From NCBI RefSeq assembly GCF_000723405.1, contig NZ_CCAE010000010.1:1-64000 (forward strand): a stretch of 64,000 nt of DNA, in the 5' to 3' direction. The notes under the pieces were generated by a model. The model did no database searches. It was given only the letters and a program-made list of their open reading frames with translations, and was not told the DNA's origin. Both the position numbers and the translations under genes were made by a program. Origin of the DNA: Hydrogenophaga intermedia (GTDB lineage Bacteria; Pseudomonadota; Gammaproteobacteria; Burkholderiales; Burkholderiaceae_C). The number at the start of each line of letters is the position of its first letter. Within the stretch, counting starts at the first letter, position 1. Of the stretch, positions 46,046 through 53,911 are shown piece after piece.

Positions 46046-46429
46046 ATGAGCATCCAACTGTTCCGCGCCGACACGTTCAGCGCCCCCGAAGCCGAGGCCG
46101 AACGCCTTGTGATCGCCAACACCGACGACCCGCGCGAGGCCGATCTGGCCGGCGTGCGCGTGGTCGAGCTGCGATTCCCCAAGTTCAGCGACGGCCGCGC
46201 CTTCAGCCAAGCCTTCCTGCTGCGCCGCCGCCTGGGCTACACGGGCGAGATCCGCGCCACCGGCGACGTCCTGATCGACCAGGTGCTGCAGATGCAGCGC
46301 AGCGGCTTCACGCAGGCCGTGTTGAAGGACGACCAGGACCTCGCGCACGCCGAGCGCCTGCTGGCGCACTACAGCGGCTTCTACCAGGGCGACGCGGTGC
46401 ACACGCGCCCGCGCTTTGCCAACGCCTGA
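46046..46429 (+). CDS. DUF934 family protein of the sulfate assimilation operon
   Basis: A 127-residue protein, starting 14 bases after cysI. The conserved DUF934 stretch is VVELRFPKFSDGRAFSQAFLL near residue 40, followed by TGEIRATGDVLIDQVLQMQRSGF. The family is almost always found beside cysI or cysH in beta- and alphaproteobacteria that lack cysJ, so it is assumed to help sulfite reduction, perhaps in electron supply. No cofactor motif (no cysteines) is visible, so a direct redox role is doubtful. Confidence 0.9.
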   Translation: MSIQLFRADTFSAPEAEAERLVIANTDDPREADLAGVRVVELRFPKFSDGRAFSQAFLLRRRLGYTGEIRATGDVLIDQVLQMQRSGFTQAVLKDDQDLAHAERLLAHYSGFYQGDAVHTRPRFANA

Positions 46430-46433
46430 GGCC

Positions 46434-47177
46434 ATGACCATGAGCGCCATCGACCTCTACGACCGCCCCTCGCCCGACTTCGACGCCAAGGTCGAGCGCG
46501 CCACCGCCCTACTGCGCGAGCAGGCCGCCGCGCACCCGCGCCTCACCCAGGCCTCCAGCCTGGGCGCCGAGGACATGGTGGTCACGCACCTGATCCACCT
46601 GGCCGGCATCGAGGCCTCGGTCTTCGTACTGGAAACCGGCAAGCTGCACGCCGAAACGCTCGCGATGATCCCGAAGATCGAGCAGCGCTATTCCACCAGC
46701 GTGCGCGTGTTCCGTCCGAAGCACGAATCGGTGGTCCATTTCGTGCGCCACAACGGCGATGACGCCATGTACCGCAGCCTCGAACTGCGCAAGGGCTGCT
46801 GCGACATCCGCAAGATGGAGCCGCTGGCGCGCGCCCTGGCCGACCACGACGGCTGGATCACCGGCCTGCGGCGCGAGCAATCGAACGCGCGCGCCGACGT
46901 GGCCGAGGTGGTGCAGGAACCCGCGCGCGTGAAGATCAGCCCGCTGGTGGACTGGACCTGGGGCGACGTGTGGCATTTCATCGCGCTGCACGGCCTCGAC
47001 TACAACGAACTGCACGACCGCTTCTTCCCCAGCATCGGCTGCGAGCCCTGCACCCGCGCCATCAGCGTGGGCGAGGACTTCCGCTCCGGCCGCTGGTGGT
47101 GGGAGCAGGAAAGCGCCAAGGAATGCGGACTGCACGTGCAGCCCGCCGTCTCGTCTCTCGATCGGACCCCCGCATGA
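46434..47177 (+). CDS. cysH: Assimilatory adenylyl-sulfate (APS) reductase
   Basis: A 247-residue APS/PAPS reductase. The ATP-pyrophosphatase-like fold has SSLGAEDMVVTHLI near residue 38 and the [4Fe-4S] ligands CC in RKGCCDIRKMEPL and CxxC in GCEPCTRAI, which mark the APS-reducing class. The catalytic cysteine is in KECGLHVQ near the C-terminus. It reduces APS to sulfite with thioredoxin-type donors; the operon has no cysC, in agreement with direct use of APS. Starts at 46434 (MTMSAID) or 46440 are both possible. It overlaps cysD by four bases. Confidence 0.95.
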   Translation: MTMSAIDLYDRPSPDFDAKVERATALLREQAAAHPRLTQASSLGAEDMVVTHLIHLAGIEASVFVLETGKLHAETLAMIPKIEQRYSTSVRVFRPKHESVVHFVRHNGDDAMYRSLELRKGCCDIRKMEPLARALADHDGWITGLRREQSNARADVAEVVQEPARVKISPLVDWTWGDVWHFIALHGLDYNELHDRFFPSIGCEPCTRAISVGEDFRSGRWWWEQESAKECGLHVQPAVSSLDRTPA

Positions 47178-48133
47178 ACGCCCGCCCCGAACCCGCCGTG
47201 ATCGAAGCCGCGCTGGCGCACGACAACGGCCACCAGCTCAGCAACGCCCACCTCGATGCGCTGGAAGAGGAAACCATCTTCGTCCTGCGCGAGGTGGCTG
47301 GCGCCTTCGAGCGCCCCGCTTTGCTGTTCTCAGGCGGCAAGGACTCGCTGGTGATGCTCAAGTGCGCCGAGAAGGCCTTCGGCGCGGGCCGCATCCCCTA
47401 CCCGCTGCTGATGATCGACACCGGCCACAACTTTCCCGAGGTGACCGACTTCCGCGACCAGCGCGCAAAGGAACTCGGCGCCGAGTTGATCGTGCGCAGC
47501 GTGGAAGACTCCATGGCGCGCGGCACCGTGCGTCTGGCGCACCCGGGCGAGAGCCGCAACGTGCACCAGTCGGTCACGCTGCTGGAGGCGATCGAGGAAT
47601 TCCGCTTCGACGCGCTCATTGGCGGCGCACGGCGCGACGAAGAGAAGGCGCGCGCCAAGGAGCGCATCTTTTCGCACCGCGACGGCTTCGGTCAGTGGCA
47701 ACCCAAGGCCCAGCGCCCCGAACTCTGGACCCTGTTCAACACCCGGCTGCAACAGGGTGAGCACTTCCGGGTGTTCCCCATCAGCAACTGGACGGAGCTC
47801 GACGTCTGGCAGTACATCGCGCGCGAGAACATCGACCTGCCCTCCATCTACTACACGCACCAACGCGAGGTGGTGGACCGCCGCGGCCTGCTGGTGCCCG
47901 TGACCGGACTCACTCCGCCGCGCGACGGTGAACAGGTGCAGGTGCGCGACGTGCGCTTTCGCACCGTGGGCGATATCACCTGCACCTGCCCGGTGGAAAG
48001 CACGGCGGCCACGCCGCAGCAGATCGTGATCGAGACACTGGCCGCCGAGGTCAGCGAGCGCGGCGCCACGCGCATGGACGACAAGACCAGCGAAGCCTCG
48101 ATGGAAAAACGAAAGAAGGACGGGTACTTCTGA
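47174..48133 (+). CDS. cysD: Sulfate adenylyltransferase subunit 2
   Basis: A 319-residue ATP-sulfurylase small subunit that forms APS from ATP and sulfate. The P-loop is LLFSGGKDSLVMLKCAEKAF near residue 50. Further family parts are IDTGHNFPEVTDFRD, GGARRDEEKARAKER and the end MEKRKKDGYF. It overlaps cysH (ATGA) and shares one base with the cysN start (TGATG), so the three are tightly coupled. CysD works as a complex with the GTPase CysN. Confidence 0.97.
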   Translation: MNARPEPAVIEAALAHDNGHQLSNAHLDALEEETIFVLREVAGAFERPALLFSGGKDSLVMLKCAEKAFGAGRIPYPLLMIDTGHNFPEVTDFRDQRAKELGAELIVRSVEDSMARGTVRLAHPGESRNVHQSVTLLEAIEEFRFDALIGGARRDEEKARAKERIFSHRDGFGQWQPKAQRPELWTLFNTRLQQGEHFRVFPISNWTELDVWQYIARENIDLPSIYYTHQREVVDRRGLLVPVTGLTPPRDGEQVQVRDVRFRTVGDITCTCPVESTAATPQQIVIETLAAEVSERGATRMDDKTSEASMEKRKKDGYF

Positions 48134-49425
48134 TGAGCACCGCCACCACGCAAGACACCCACGCCGCGCTGCGCCTCATCACCTGCGGCAGCGTCGACGA
48201 CGGCAAGAGCACCCTCATCGGCCGCCTGCTGGTCGACAGCAAGGCCGTGCTGCAAGACCACCTGGCCGGCGTGCAGCGCCAGGGCCAGACCGACCTCGCC
48301 CTGCTCACCGATGGCCTGTCGGCCGAGCGCGAGCAGGGCATCACCATCGACGTGGCCTACCGCTACTTCAGCACCGAAGCGCGCAAGTTCATCATCGGCG
48401 ACGCCCCGGGCCACGAGCAGTACACCCGCAACATGGTCACCGCCGCCAGCAGCGCCGACGCCGCCGTGGTGCTGGTGGACGCCACCAAGCTCGACTGGCG
48501 CAACCCCGCGCTGAGCCTGCTGCCGCAAACGCGCCGCCACAGCCTGCTGGTCAAGCTGCTGCGTGTGCCCTCGGTGGTGTTCGCGGTCAACAAGCTCGAC
48601 GCCGTGGACGACGGCGCCACCGCCTTCGCCCACATCGGATCGGCGCTGAAGGCCTTCGCGCAACAGGCCGGCATCGCCGTCACCGCCGTGGTGCCGGTCT
48701 CGGCGCTCAAGGGCTGGAACGTGGTCGACGCGGCCGAGCAGGACGGCTGGTGCGGCTACCACGGCCCCACGCTGTTGGAAATTCTTGAGCACCTGCCGGT
48801 AACCGGGCCTGAAACCGGATTGCCGCTGGCGTTTCCGGTGCAGTGGGTGGAAAAGTTCTCCTCCTCGTCCGACACATCTCAGGGCCGGCGCGTGTTCTGG
48901 GGTCGTGTGGCTGCCGGGCAGGTGCGCCCGGGCCAGACCGTGCGCGTGGCGCCCAACGGCCAGACCGCTGTGGTGGCGCAGGTGCTGAACCACGTGCGCC
49001 AGGCGGGCGAGGTGTCCGCCGGCCACAGCGCGGGCATCGTGCTCGACCGCGAACTCGATGTGTCGCGGGGCGACTGGCTGCTGGCCGTGGACGCGGCCGG
49101 CGCCTCGCTCGAGGCGAGCCGGGAGATCAGCGCCACGGTGGCCTGGCTCGACGACGAGACCCTGGTGCCCGGCCGCGTGTACTGGGCCTTGCACGGCCAC
49201 CGCTGGGTCAAGGCGAAGGTCAAGCGCATCGTGCATCAGCTCGACATCCACACCCTGGCCGAGCACGACGCCGGCGAACTGCCGCCCAACGCCATCGGCC
49301 ACGTCGAACTCGCCCTGCAGGAGCCCCTGGCCACCCGCTCCTTTGCCGAGTCGCGCTCGCTGGGTGCGCTGGTGCTGGTGGACACCGCCAGCCACCGTAC
49401 GGCTGGCGCCGTGCTCGTGCGCTGA
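48133..49425 (+). CDS. cysN: Sulfate adenylyltransferase subunit 1 (GTPase)
   Basis: A 430-residue EF-Tu-like GTPase that drives the CysD reaction by GTP hydrolysis. G motifs: TCGSVDDGKSTLIGRLL (G1), the switch I region ITIDVAYRYFSTE, DAPGHEQYTRNM (G3) and NKLD (G4). Two beta-barrel domains follow. No APS kinase domain is fused at the C-terminus and no cysC gene follows, so APS is the end product. It is the last gene of the operon; an inverted repeat follows 15 bases after the stop. Confidence 0.96.
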   Translation: MSTATTQDTHAALRLITCGSVDDGKSTLIGRLLVDSKAVLQDHLAGVQRQGQTDLALLTDGLSAEREQGITIDVAYRYFSTEARKFIIGDAPGHEQYTRNMVTAASSADAAVVLVDATKLDWRNPALSLLPQTRRHSLLVKLLRVPSVVFAVNKLDAVDDGATAFAHIGSALKAFAQQAGIAVTAVVPVSALKGWNVVDAAEQDGWCGYHGPTLLEILEHLPVTGPETGLPLAFPVQWVEKFSSSSDTSQGRRVFWGRVAAGQVRPGQTVRVAPNGQTAVVAQVLNHVRQAGEVSAGHSAGIVLDRELDVSRGDWLLAVDAAGASLEASREISATVAWLDDETLVPGRVYWALHGHRWVKAKVKRIVHQLDIHTLAEHDAGELPPNAIGHVELALQEPLATRSFAESRSLGALVLVDTASHRTAGAVLVR

Positions 49426-49440
49426 ATAACCCCACAAGCG

Positions 49441-49475
49441 CCGACCGGGAAGCCACCAAGGGCAAGCCCGGTCGG
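49441..49475 (+). terminator. Long-loop inverted repeat after cysN
   Basis: CCGACCGGG (49441-49449) and CCCGGTCGG (49467-49475) can pair in a 9-bp stem with a 17-base loop. There is no T-run after it, so it may protect the transcript end or help factor-dependent termination rather than act as a classical terminator. Confidence 0.4.
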
Positions 49476-49490
49476 ACGTGCGCGGCGCCG

Positions 49491-49496
49491 TAAAAT
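49491..49496 (+). promoter_or_regulatory. -10 element of the fdxA promoter
   Basis: TAAAAT stands 31 bases before the fdxA ATG in otherwise very GC-rich sequence. No clear -35 element is visible. It suggests that fdxA and the reductase gene have their own promoter in addition to any read-through from the cys operon. Confidence 0.5.
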
Positions 49497-49527
49497 CGCT
49501 GCTTTCCGTCTGTCCGATCCCGCCACC

Positions 49528-49857
49528 ATGACCCACGTCGTCACCGAAGCCTGCATCCGCTGCAAATACACCGACTGCGTCGATGTATGTCCCGTGGACT
49601 GCTTCCGCGAAGGCCCCAACTTCCTCACCATCGACCCGGACGAGTGCATCGACTGCGCCGTCTGCATCCCCGAATGCCCGGTGAGCGCGATCTACGCCGA
49701 GGAAGACCTGCCCAAGGACCAACTCCACATGACGGAGATCAACGCCGAGCTGGCCAAGCTGCCCACGTGGAAGAGCATCACCAAACGCAAGGCCGCGCTG
49801 CCCGATGCCGAAGAGTGGAAAGACAAGACCGGCAAGCTCGACGAGCTGATCCGCTGA
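49528..49857 (+). CDS. fdxA: Seven-iron ferredoxin FdxA
   Basis: A 109-residue 3Fe-4S/4Fe-4S ferredoxin. The first cysteine group is [20 protein letters not shown] and the second [17 protein letters not shown], the FdxA layout. The C-terminal extension ([19 protein letters not shown]) is typical of this type. It starts 102 bases after cysN, with its own -10 element, and four bases before the ferredoxin-NADP reductase gene, so the two form a redox pair. It could feed the sulfite reductase, which lacks CysJ, but this is an inference. Confidence 0.95.
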   Translation: MTHVVTEACIRCKYTDCVDVCPVDCFREGPNFLTIDPDECIDCAVCIPECPVSAIYAEEDLPKDQLHMTEINAELAKLPTWKSITKRKAALPDAEEWKDKTGKLDELIR

Positions 49858-49861
49858 GCGA

Positions 49862-50914
49862 ATGAGCGTCGCCGCGCCGATCGAGACCGACGCGCTGGTC
49901 ATCGGCGCTGGCCCCGTGGGGCTGTGGCAGGTGTTCCAGCTCGGCCTGCAAGACGTCCGGGCGCACGTGGTCGACGCCCTGCCGCACGCCGGCGGCCAGC
50001 CCGCCGAGCTTTACCCCGACAAACCCATCTACGACATCCCCGGCCTGCCCGTGTGCAGCGGCCGGGAACTGGTCGATCGCCTGCTGCTGCAGGTCAAGCC
50101 CTTCGCGCCCACGCTGCACCTTGGCCAGTCGGTGAGCGCGCTTGCGCGCGAAGAGGATGGCCGCTGGGCCGTGCAGACCACCGCCGGCCAGCGGTTTCTC
50201 GCGCGCCTGGTGTTCATCGCCGCGGGCGTGGGGGCCTTCCAGCCCAAACGACTCAAGCTCGACGGCATCGAGGCCTTCGAAGGCGAACAGGTACACCATC
50301 GCTTTGCCACGGACAGAGACTGGAGCGGCCAGCACGTGGTGGTGCACGGGGGCGACGAACTCGCGATCGACTGGGCGCTGCGCCTGCTGGACAGCCCCGC
50401 CCCGCCCGATCGCCTGAGCCTGCTGCATCGACGTGAGGTGCTGCAGTCCGACGACGGCGCCGCCCTGGCACGCGTGCAGGACACCATCGCCCGCGGCCGC
50501 GCGCGGCTGGTGGTGGGTCAGCCCGTGGGCCTTGTCAGCGCTGGTAACCGGCTGCAAGCCCTGCAGGTGCTTGACCCGCAGGGCGAGACTCAGGCGCTTG
50601 CGCTGGACCAACTCGTGGTGGCCCTGGGCCTGTCGCCGCGCCTGGGGCCCATTGCCGACTGGGGTCTGGCCATGGACCGCAAGCAACTGGTGGTGAACAC
50701 CGACGGCTTCGAAGCCAGCGAGGCCGGCCTGTACGCGGTCGGCGACATCAACACCTACCCCGGCAAGAAGAAGCTCATCCTCTGCGGCTTCCATGAGGCC
50801 ACGCTGGCCGCCTTCGCCGCCGCCGCGCGCCTGCGCCCCGACCAGCGCGTGCCGCTGCAATACACCACCACCAGCCCGCGCCTGCATCAGTTGCTTGGCG
50901 TGGCGCCGCGCTGA
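49862..50914 (+). CDS. Thioredoxin-reductase-like ferredoxin-NADP(+) reductase
   Basis: A 350-residue FAD/NAD(P) protein of the thioredoxin-reductase fold. FAD-binding start: DALVIGAGPVGLWQVFQLGL; next HAGGQPAELYPDKPIYDIPG, which is typical of type 2 FNR (YumC-like); NADP region VVVHGGDELAIDWALRLL; end YAVGDINTYPGKKKLILCGF. The CxxC of true thioredoxin reductases is missing, as expected for FNR. It starts four bases after fdxA and so most likely reduces that ferredoxin. The FNR at 40797 belongs to a different family. Confidence 0.93.
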   Translation: MSVAAPIETDALVIGAGPVGLWQVFQLGLQDVRAHVVDALPHAGGQPAELYPDKPIYDIPGLPVCSGRELVDRLLLQVKPFAPTLHLGQSVSALAREEDGRWAVQTTAGQRFLARLVFIAAGVGAFQPKRLKLDGIEAFEGEQVHHRFATDRDWSGQHVVVHGGDELAIDWALRLLDSPAPPDRLSLLHRREVLQSDDGAALARVQDTIARGRARLVVGQPVGLVSAGNRLQALQVLDPQGETQALALDQLVVALGLSPRLGPIADWGLAMDRKQLVVNTDGFEASEAGLYAVGDINTYPGKKKLILCGFHEATLAAFAAAARLRPDQRVPLQYTTTSPRLHQLLGVAPR

Positions 50915-50945
50915 CCTACAATCCGCCCGCGTTCCGAACGCATCC

Positions 50946-51027
50946 GCTAGGGGTGTTGCGACCGGCTCCGGTCGCGACTGAGAGAGTCCCTTCGAACCTG
51001 ATTGAGGTAATCCTCGCGCAGGGAAGC
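50946..51027 (+). promoter_or_regulatory. TPP (thiamin pyrophosphate) riboswitch, THI element
   Basis: All conserved parts are present in order: GCTAGGGGTG (50946-50955), the variable hairpin GCGACCGG-CT-CCGGTCGC (50958-50975), CTGAGAGAGTCCC (50978-50990), GAACCTGATTGAGGTAATCC (50994-51013) and CGCGCAGGGAAGC (51015-51027). It lies in the 199-base gap before the TonB-dependent receptor gene, on the same strand. In proteobacteria this riboswitch lowers expression when thiamin pyrophosphate is plentiful, usually by hiding the ribosome binding site. Its presence makes the receptor a candidate for uptake of thiamin or a thiamin precursor. Confidence 0.93.
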
Positions 51028-51113
51028 ATGAGCACAGCGACCACCGCCACCACGCGCGGCCCAGGACGCAGCGGCTCGGCCCCCTGCCATGAACCGTCCT
51101 TGGGACACCGCAC

Positions 51114-53291
51114 ATGGCACCACCGCTTCGTTTCCTGCTCCGTCCGCTGGCCTTGGCGGCCTCGCTCACGGCCCTGTTCGCCGCGGCAACGGCTCAGGCG
51201 CAGTCCGACCCCGCCACCCTGCCGGCAGTGACCGTGCGCAGTGGCGCCGCCACGGCCTCGGGCGAGGTCTCCGGCTTCGTCGACCAGCCCCTGTCCAGCG
51301 CCCCGCTCAGCGCCATCCTCATCGGCAGCGACACCATCGCCGAAACCGGCGCGCGCGGCCTTCGCGACCTTTACCGGCTCGACTCGTCGGTAAGCGACGC
51401 CTACAACGCCGTTGGCTACTACGACTACGCCAGCGTGCGCGGCTTCGTGCTCGATCACAGCTACAACTACCGCCGCGAGGGCCTGCCCATCAGCGCCGAG
51501 ACCAGCCTGCCGATCGACCACCTGGAGCGCGTGGAACTGCTCAAAGGCACCAGCGGCATCCAGGCGGGCACCAGCGCGCCCGGCGGTCTGTTCAATGCCG
51601 TGGTGAAGCGCCCCACAGCCACGCCGCTGCGCCGCGCGCGCACCGAGGTCAACAGCGAAGGCAACGCCCTCGCCCACCTGGACCTGAGCAATCGCCTGGC
51701 CGATGGCGACCTGGGCTACCGACTCAACGTGCTGGGCGAGCGCCTGAACACCGAAGCGCCCGGCACCGAGGGTTGGCGTGGTCTGCTCGCCCTGGCCATG
51801 GACGCGCGCCTCTCGCGCGACAGCCTGCTCGAGGCCGAGTTCGAACTCTCGCGCCGCCGTCAGGCCACCGTGCCAGGCTTGAGCCTGCTGGGCGACAGCC
51901 TGCCCCCGGCCGACGCGAGCCTCAACATCAACACCCAGCCCTGGAGCCAGCCCACCGACTTCCGCAACTTCAGCGGCAGCCTGCGCTTCACCCAGGCCAT
52001 CAACGAGCGCTGGAACTGGCAGGCACAGGCCGGTTGGCAGTCGCTGGACACCAACGACTTCCTCGCCTACCCCTACGGCTGCTGGGACGCCGGCAGCAGC
52101 ACCTACTACGCCGACCGCTATTGCCCTGACGGCGGCTTCGACCTCTACGACTTCCGCAGCCTCGGCGAAGAGCGCCGCAGCACCGCCGTGCAATGGCGCC
52201 TGAACGGCCAGTTCGACACCGGCTCCGTGGGTCACAAGCTCAGTACCGGCGTGCTGTTCAACCGCTTCACGCTGCGTGGACAGCCGCAGGCCGACAACAA
52301 CGCCCCTGTGGGCACGGGCAATCTGTTCACACTGCCCGCCTTCGCGCCGCTGCCAGACTTCACCGATCCCTTCGTCAACCGCACCGAGCGCAGCACCGAG
52401 CTCTTCGCCACCGACGTGATCCAGTGGACGCCCGCGCTGCAGACCTGGATCGGCCTGCGCCACACGCGGCTGGACCGCCAGAGCGTTCGAACCGACGGCA
52501 GCCGCGCCACCGACCACACGCAGAACTTCACCACGCCCTGGCTCGCGCTGGCCTACAAGATCGACGCGGCACGCACCGCCTACGCGAGCTGGGGCGAAGG
52601 CGTGGAGTCGGAAGTGGCCGCCGGCCGCGCGCGCTACAGCAACGCCAACCAGGCCCTGCCCACGCTCAAGAGCGAGCAATGGGAGGTCGGCCTGAAGTCC
52701 GACGATGGCCGATCTCGCTGGCAGATCACGGTCTTCGACATCGCGCGCCCCGTCTCCGGCGACCGCCTCAACGACCCCGCAGGTTGCGACGACGGCACGC
52801 CGGGCTCCTGCACCCGCGTCATCGACGGCGAGGCGCGCCACCGCGGCCTGGAACTGGGCGGCGGCCGCACCGCAGGCCTCTGGCGCTACGACGCCAGCGT
52901 GACGTGGCTCGACGCCAAGCGCCAGGGCTCCACGTTGAACCCGGCCCTCAATGGCCGGCGCGTGACCAACGTGCCTCGCTGGGTGCTGCGCGCCAATATC
53001 GTGCGCGCCATCGAGTCGGTGCCCGGCCTGCGCCTCGGCGCCCACGTCTCGCACGAAGGCCGCCGCGCCATCGTGCCCGACAACTCGCTCACGCTGCCCT
53101 CGTGGACGCGCGTGGACGCCACGCTGCGCTACGACACGCGCCTGCAGGGCCGCGCCGCCAGCTGGACCATCGGCGTCCACAACCTGTTCGATCGCCGCTA
53201 CTTCCAGGAGTCGCCGTTCCAATACGAACACATCTACCTGTTCCCTGGGGCGTCGCGCACACTGCGCGTGGCGCTGGAGACCGATTTCTGA
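51114..53291 (+). CDS. TonB-dependent outer-membrane receptor under TPP riboswitch control
   Basis: A 725-residue receptor. Signal peptide MAPPLRFLLRPLALAASLTA with cleavage near AQAQS; a plug domain (residues 50-170: SDTIAETGARGLRDLYRLDS, ERVELLKGTSGIQAGTSAPGG); then a 22-strand-type barrel ending in FPGASRTLRVALETDF with the terminal phenylalanine for assembly. The sequence most resembles siderophore-type receptors. The TPP riboswitch upstream argues for a thiamin-related ligand instead of iron. Two disulfide-like cysteine pairs occur in the barrel (YGCWDAGSSTYYADRYC and GCDDGTPGSC). The start ATG has only a weak ribosome site; another ATG at 51028, close to the riboswitch, is out of frame. 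Confidence 0.9.
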   Translation: MAPPLRFLLRPLALAASLTALFAAATAQAQSDPATLPAVTVRSGAATASGEVSGFVDQPLSSAPLSAILIGSDTIAETGARGLRDLYRLDSSVSDAYNAVGYYDYASVRGFVLDHSYNYRREGLPISAETSLPIDHLERVELLKGTSGIQAGTSAPGGLFNAVVKRPTATPLRRARTEVNSEGNALAHLDLSNRLADGDLGYRLNVLGERLNTEAPGTEGWRGLLALAMDARLSRDSLLEAEFELSRRRQATVPGLSLLGDSLPPADASLNINTQPWSQPTDFRNFSGSLRFTQAINERWNWQAQAGWQSLDTNDFLAYPYGCWDAGSSTYYADRYCPDGGFDLYDFRSLGEERRSTAVQWRLNGQFDTGSVGHKLSTGVLFNRFTLRGQPQADNNAPVGTGNLFTLPAFAPLPDFTDPFVNRTERSTELFATDVIQWTPALQTWIGLRHTRLDRQSVRTDGSRATDHTQNFTTPWLALAYKIDAARTAYASWGEGVESEVAAGRARYSNANQALPTLKSEQWEVGLKSDDGRSRWQITVFDIARPVSGDRLNDPAGCDDGTPGSCTRVIDGEARHRGLELGGGRTAGLWRYDASVTWLDAKRQGSTLNPALNGRRVTNVPRWVLRANIVRAIESVPGLRLGAHVSHEGRRAIVPDNSLTLPSWTRVDATLRYDTRLQGRAASWTIGVHNLFDRRYFQESPFQYEHIYLFPGASRTLRVALETDF

Positions 53292-53330
53292 GTTTCTTCG
53301 CATGCGGCCAGAACCGCCTCAAAACGACGC

Positions 53331-53336
53331 TATAAT
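53331..53336 (+). promoter_or_regulatory. -10 element of the tRNA-Asn promoter
   Basis: A perfect TATAAT ends ten bases before the mature tRNA start. The -35 region (about 53308-53313) shows no clear match. Confidence 0.6.
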
Positions 53337-53346
53337 TTGAGGCTGT

Positions 53347-53422
53347 TCCCTGATAGCTCAGTCGGTAGAGCGACGGACTGTTAATCCGCAGGTCCCTGGT
53401 TCGAGTCCAGGTCGGGGAGCCA
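53347..53422 (+). tRNA. tRNA-Asn (anticodon GTT)
   Basis: A 76-base tRNA with encoded CCA. The acceptor stem TCCCTGA pairs with TCGGGGA, the D arm is GCTC...GAGC, the anticodon GTT is at 53380-53382 in the loop CTGTTAA, and the T arm is CCTGGTTCGAGTCCAGG. A terminator follows at 53442. The element with phage genes begins right after it, so the tRNA 3' end is a possible integration site. Confidence 0.98.
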
Positions 53423-53441
53423 ATAGATTCCTATATGAATC

Positions 53442-53476
53442 AAGGCCCTACGCGCGAGCGCAGGGCCTTTTCTTTT
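53442..53476 (+). terminator. Intrinsic terminator after tRNA-Asn
   Basis: AAGGCCCT (53442-53449) pairs with AGGGCCTT (53462-53469), followed by TTCTTTT. It lies 19 bases after the tRNA and would end its transcript. On the other strand the A-rich flank is weaker. Confidence 0.8.
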
Positions 53477-53521
53477 GCCCCCGATTTCCGCTATCAGGGG
53501 TCATTTCCGCAATTTGTCCGG

Positions 53522-53821
53522 CTACTTGCCGCAGAGCAGCGACTCCGAAAGCTGCGACGCCGCCACGATCACCCCCTCCTGATTGGCGTGCAATCCCGTG
53601 CGGCACGTGGAGCGCTTGATGGCATTGGCCGAGCCATAGGTCTTTTCCCACGTGTAGACCGTGACCCCGCCGGGCAGCGGCGTGGTGGCCTGCGGCGGGC
53701 CCAGCACCGCGACGGCCTGCTCGATGCGCTGGCCCTTCCAGCGGGCTTCGACATCCTGGGTGGTGGGCATGGCGCAGGCGCTGAGCGCGCCCAGCAGCAC
53801 GGCGGTGGCGACGATTCGCAT
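53522..53821 (-). CDS. Small lipoprotein, SmpA/OmlA-like layout
   Basis: A 99-residue protein with signal peptide MRIVATAVLLGALSACAMP, where LSAC is a lipobox with the lipidated cysteine at residue 16. The mature part (DVEARWKGQRIEQAVAVLGPPQATTP, then VTVYTWEKTYGSA) resembles the small BamE/SmpA-like lipoproteins in which a helix is followed by GPP and strands. There are two further cysteines near residue 72 and residue 97 that could form a disulfide. It lies between the tRNA terminator and the giant phage gene, on the phage strand. A phage lysis (spanin-like) or a host lipoprotein role are both possible. Confidence 0.7.
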   Translation of the reverse strand: MRIVATAVLLGALSACAMPTTQDVEARWKGQRIEQAVAVLGPPQATTPLPGGVTVYTWEKTYGSANAIKRSTCRTGLHANQEGVIVAASQLSESLLCGK

Positions 53822-53911
53822 GGATCCCCCTGTGACGTAGTTGCAACGGGGCGACAGCCTACACGGCCCACCCCGGCGCCCACGGCCCGGGTTTTCCCTC
53901 GGCAGCGTGAA

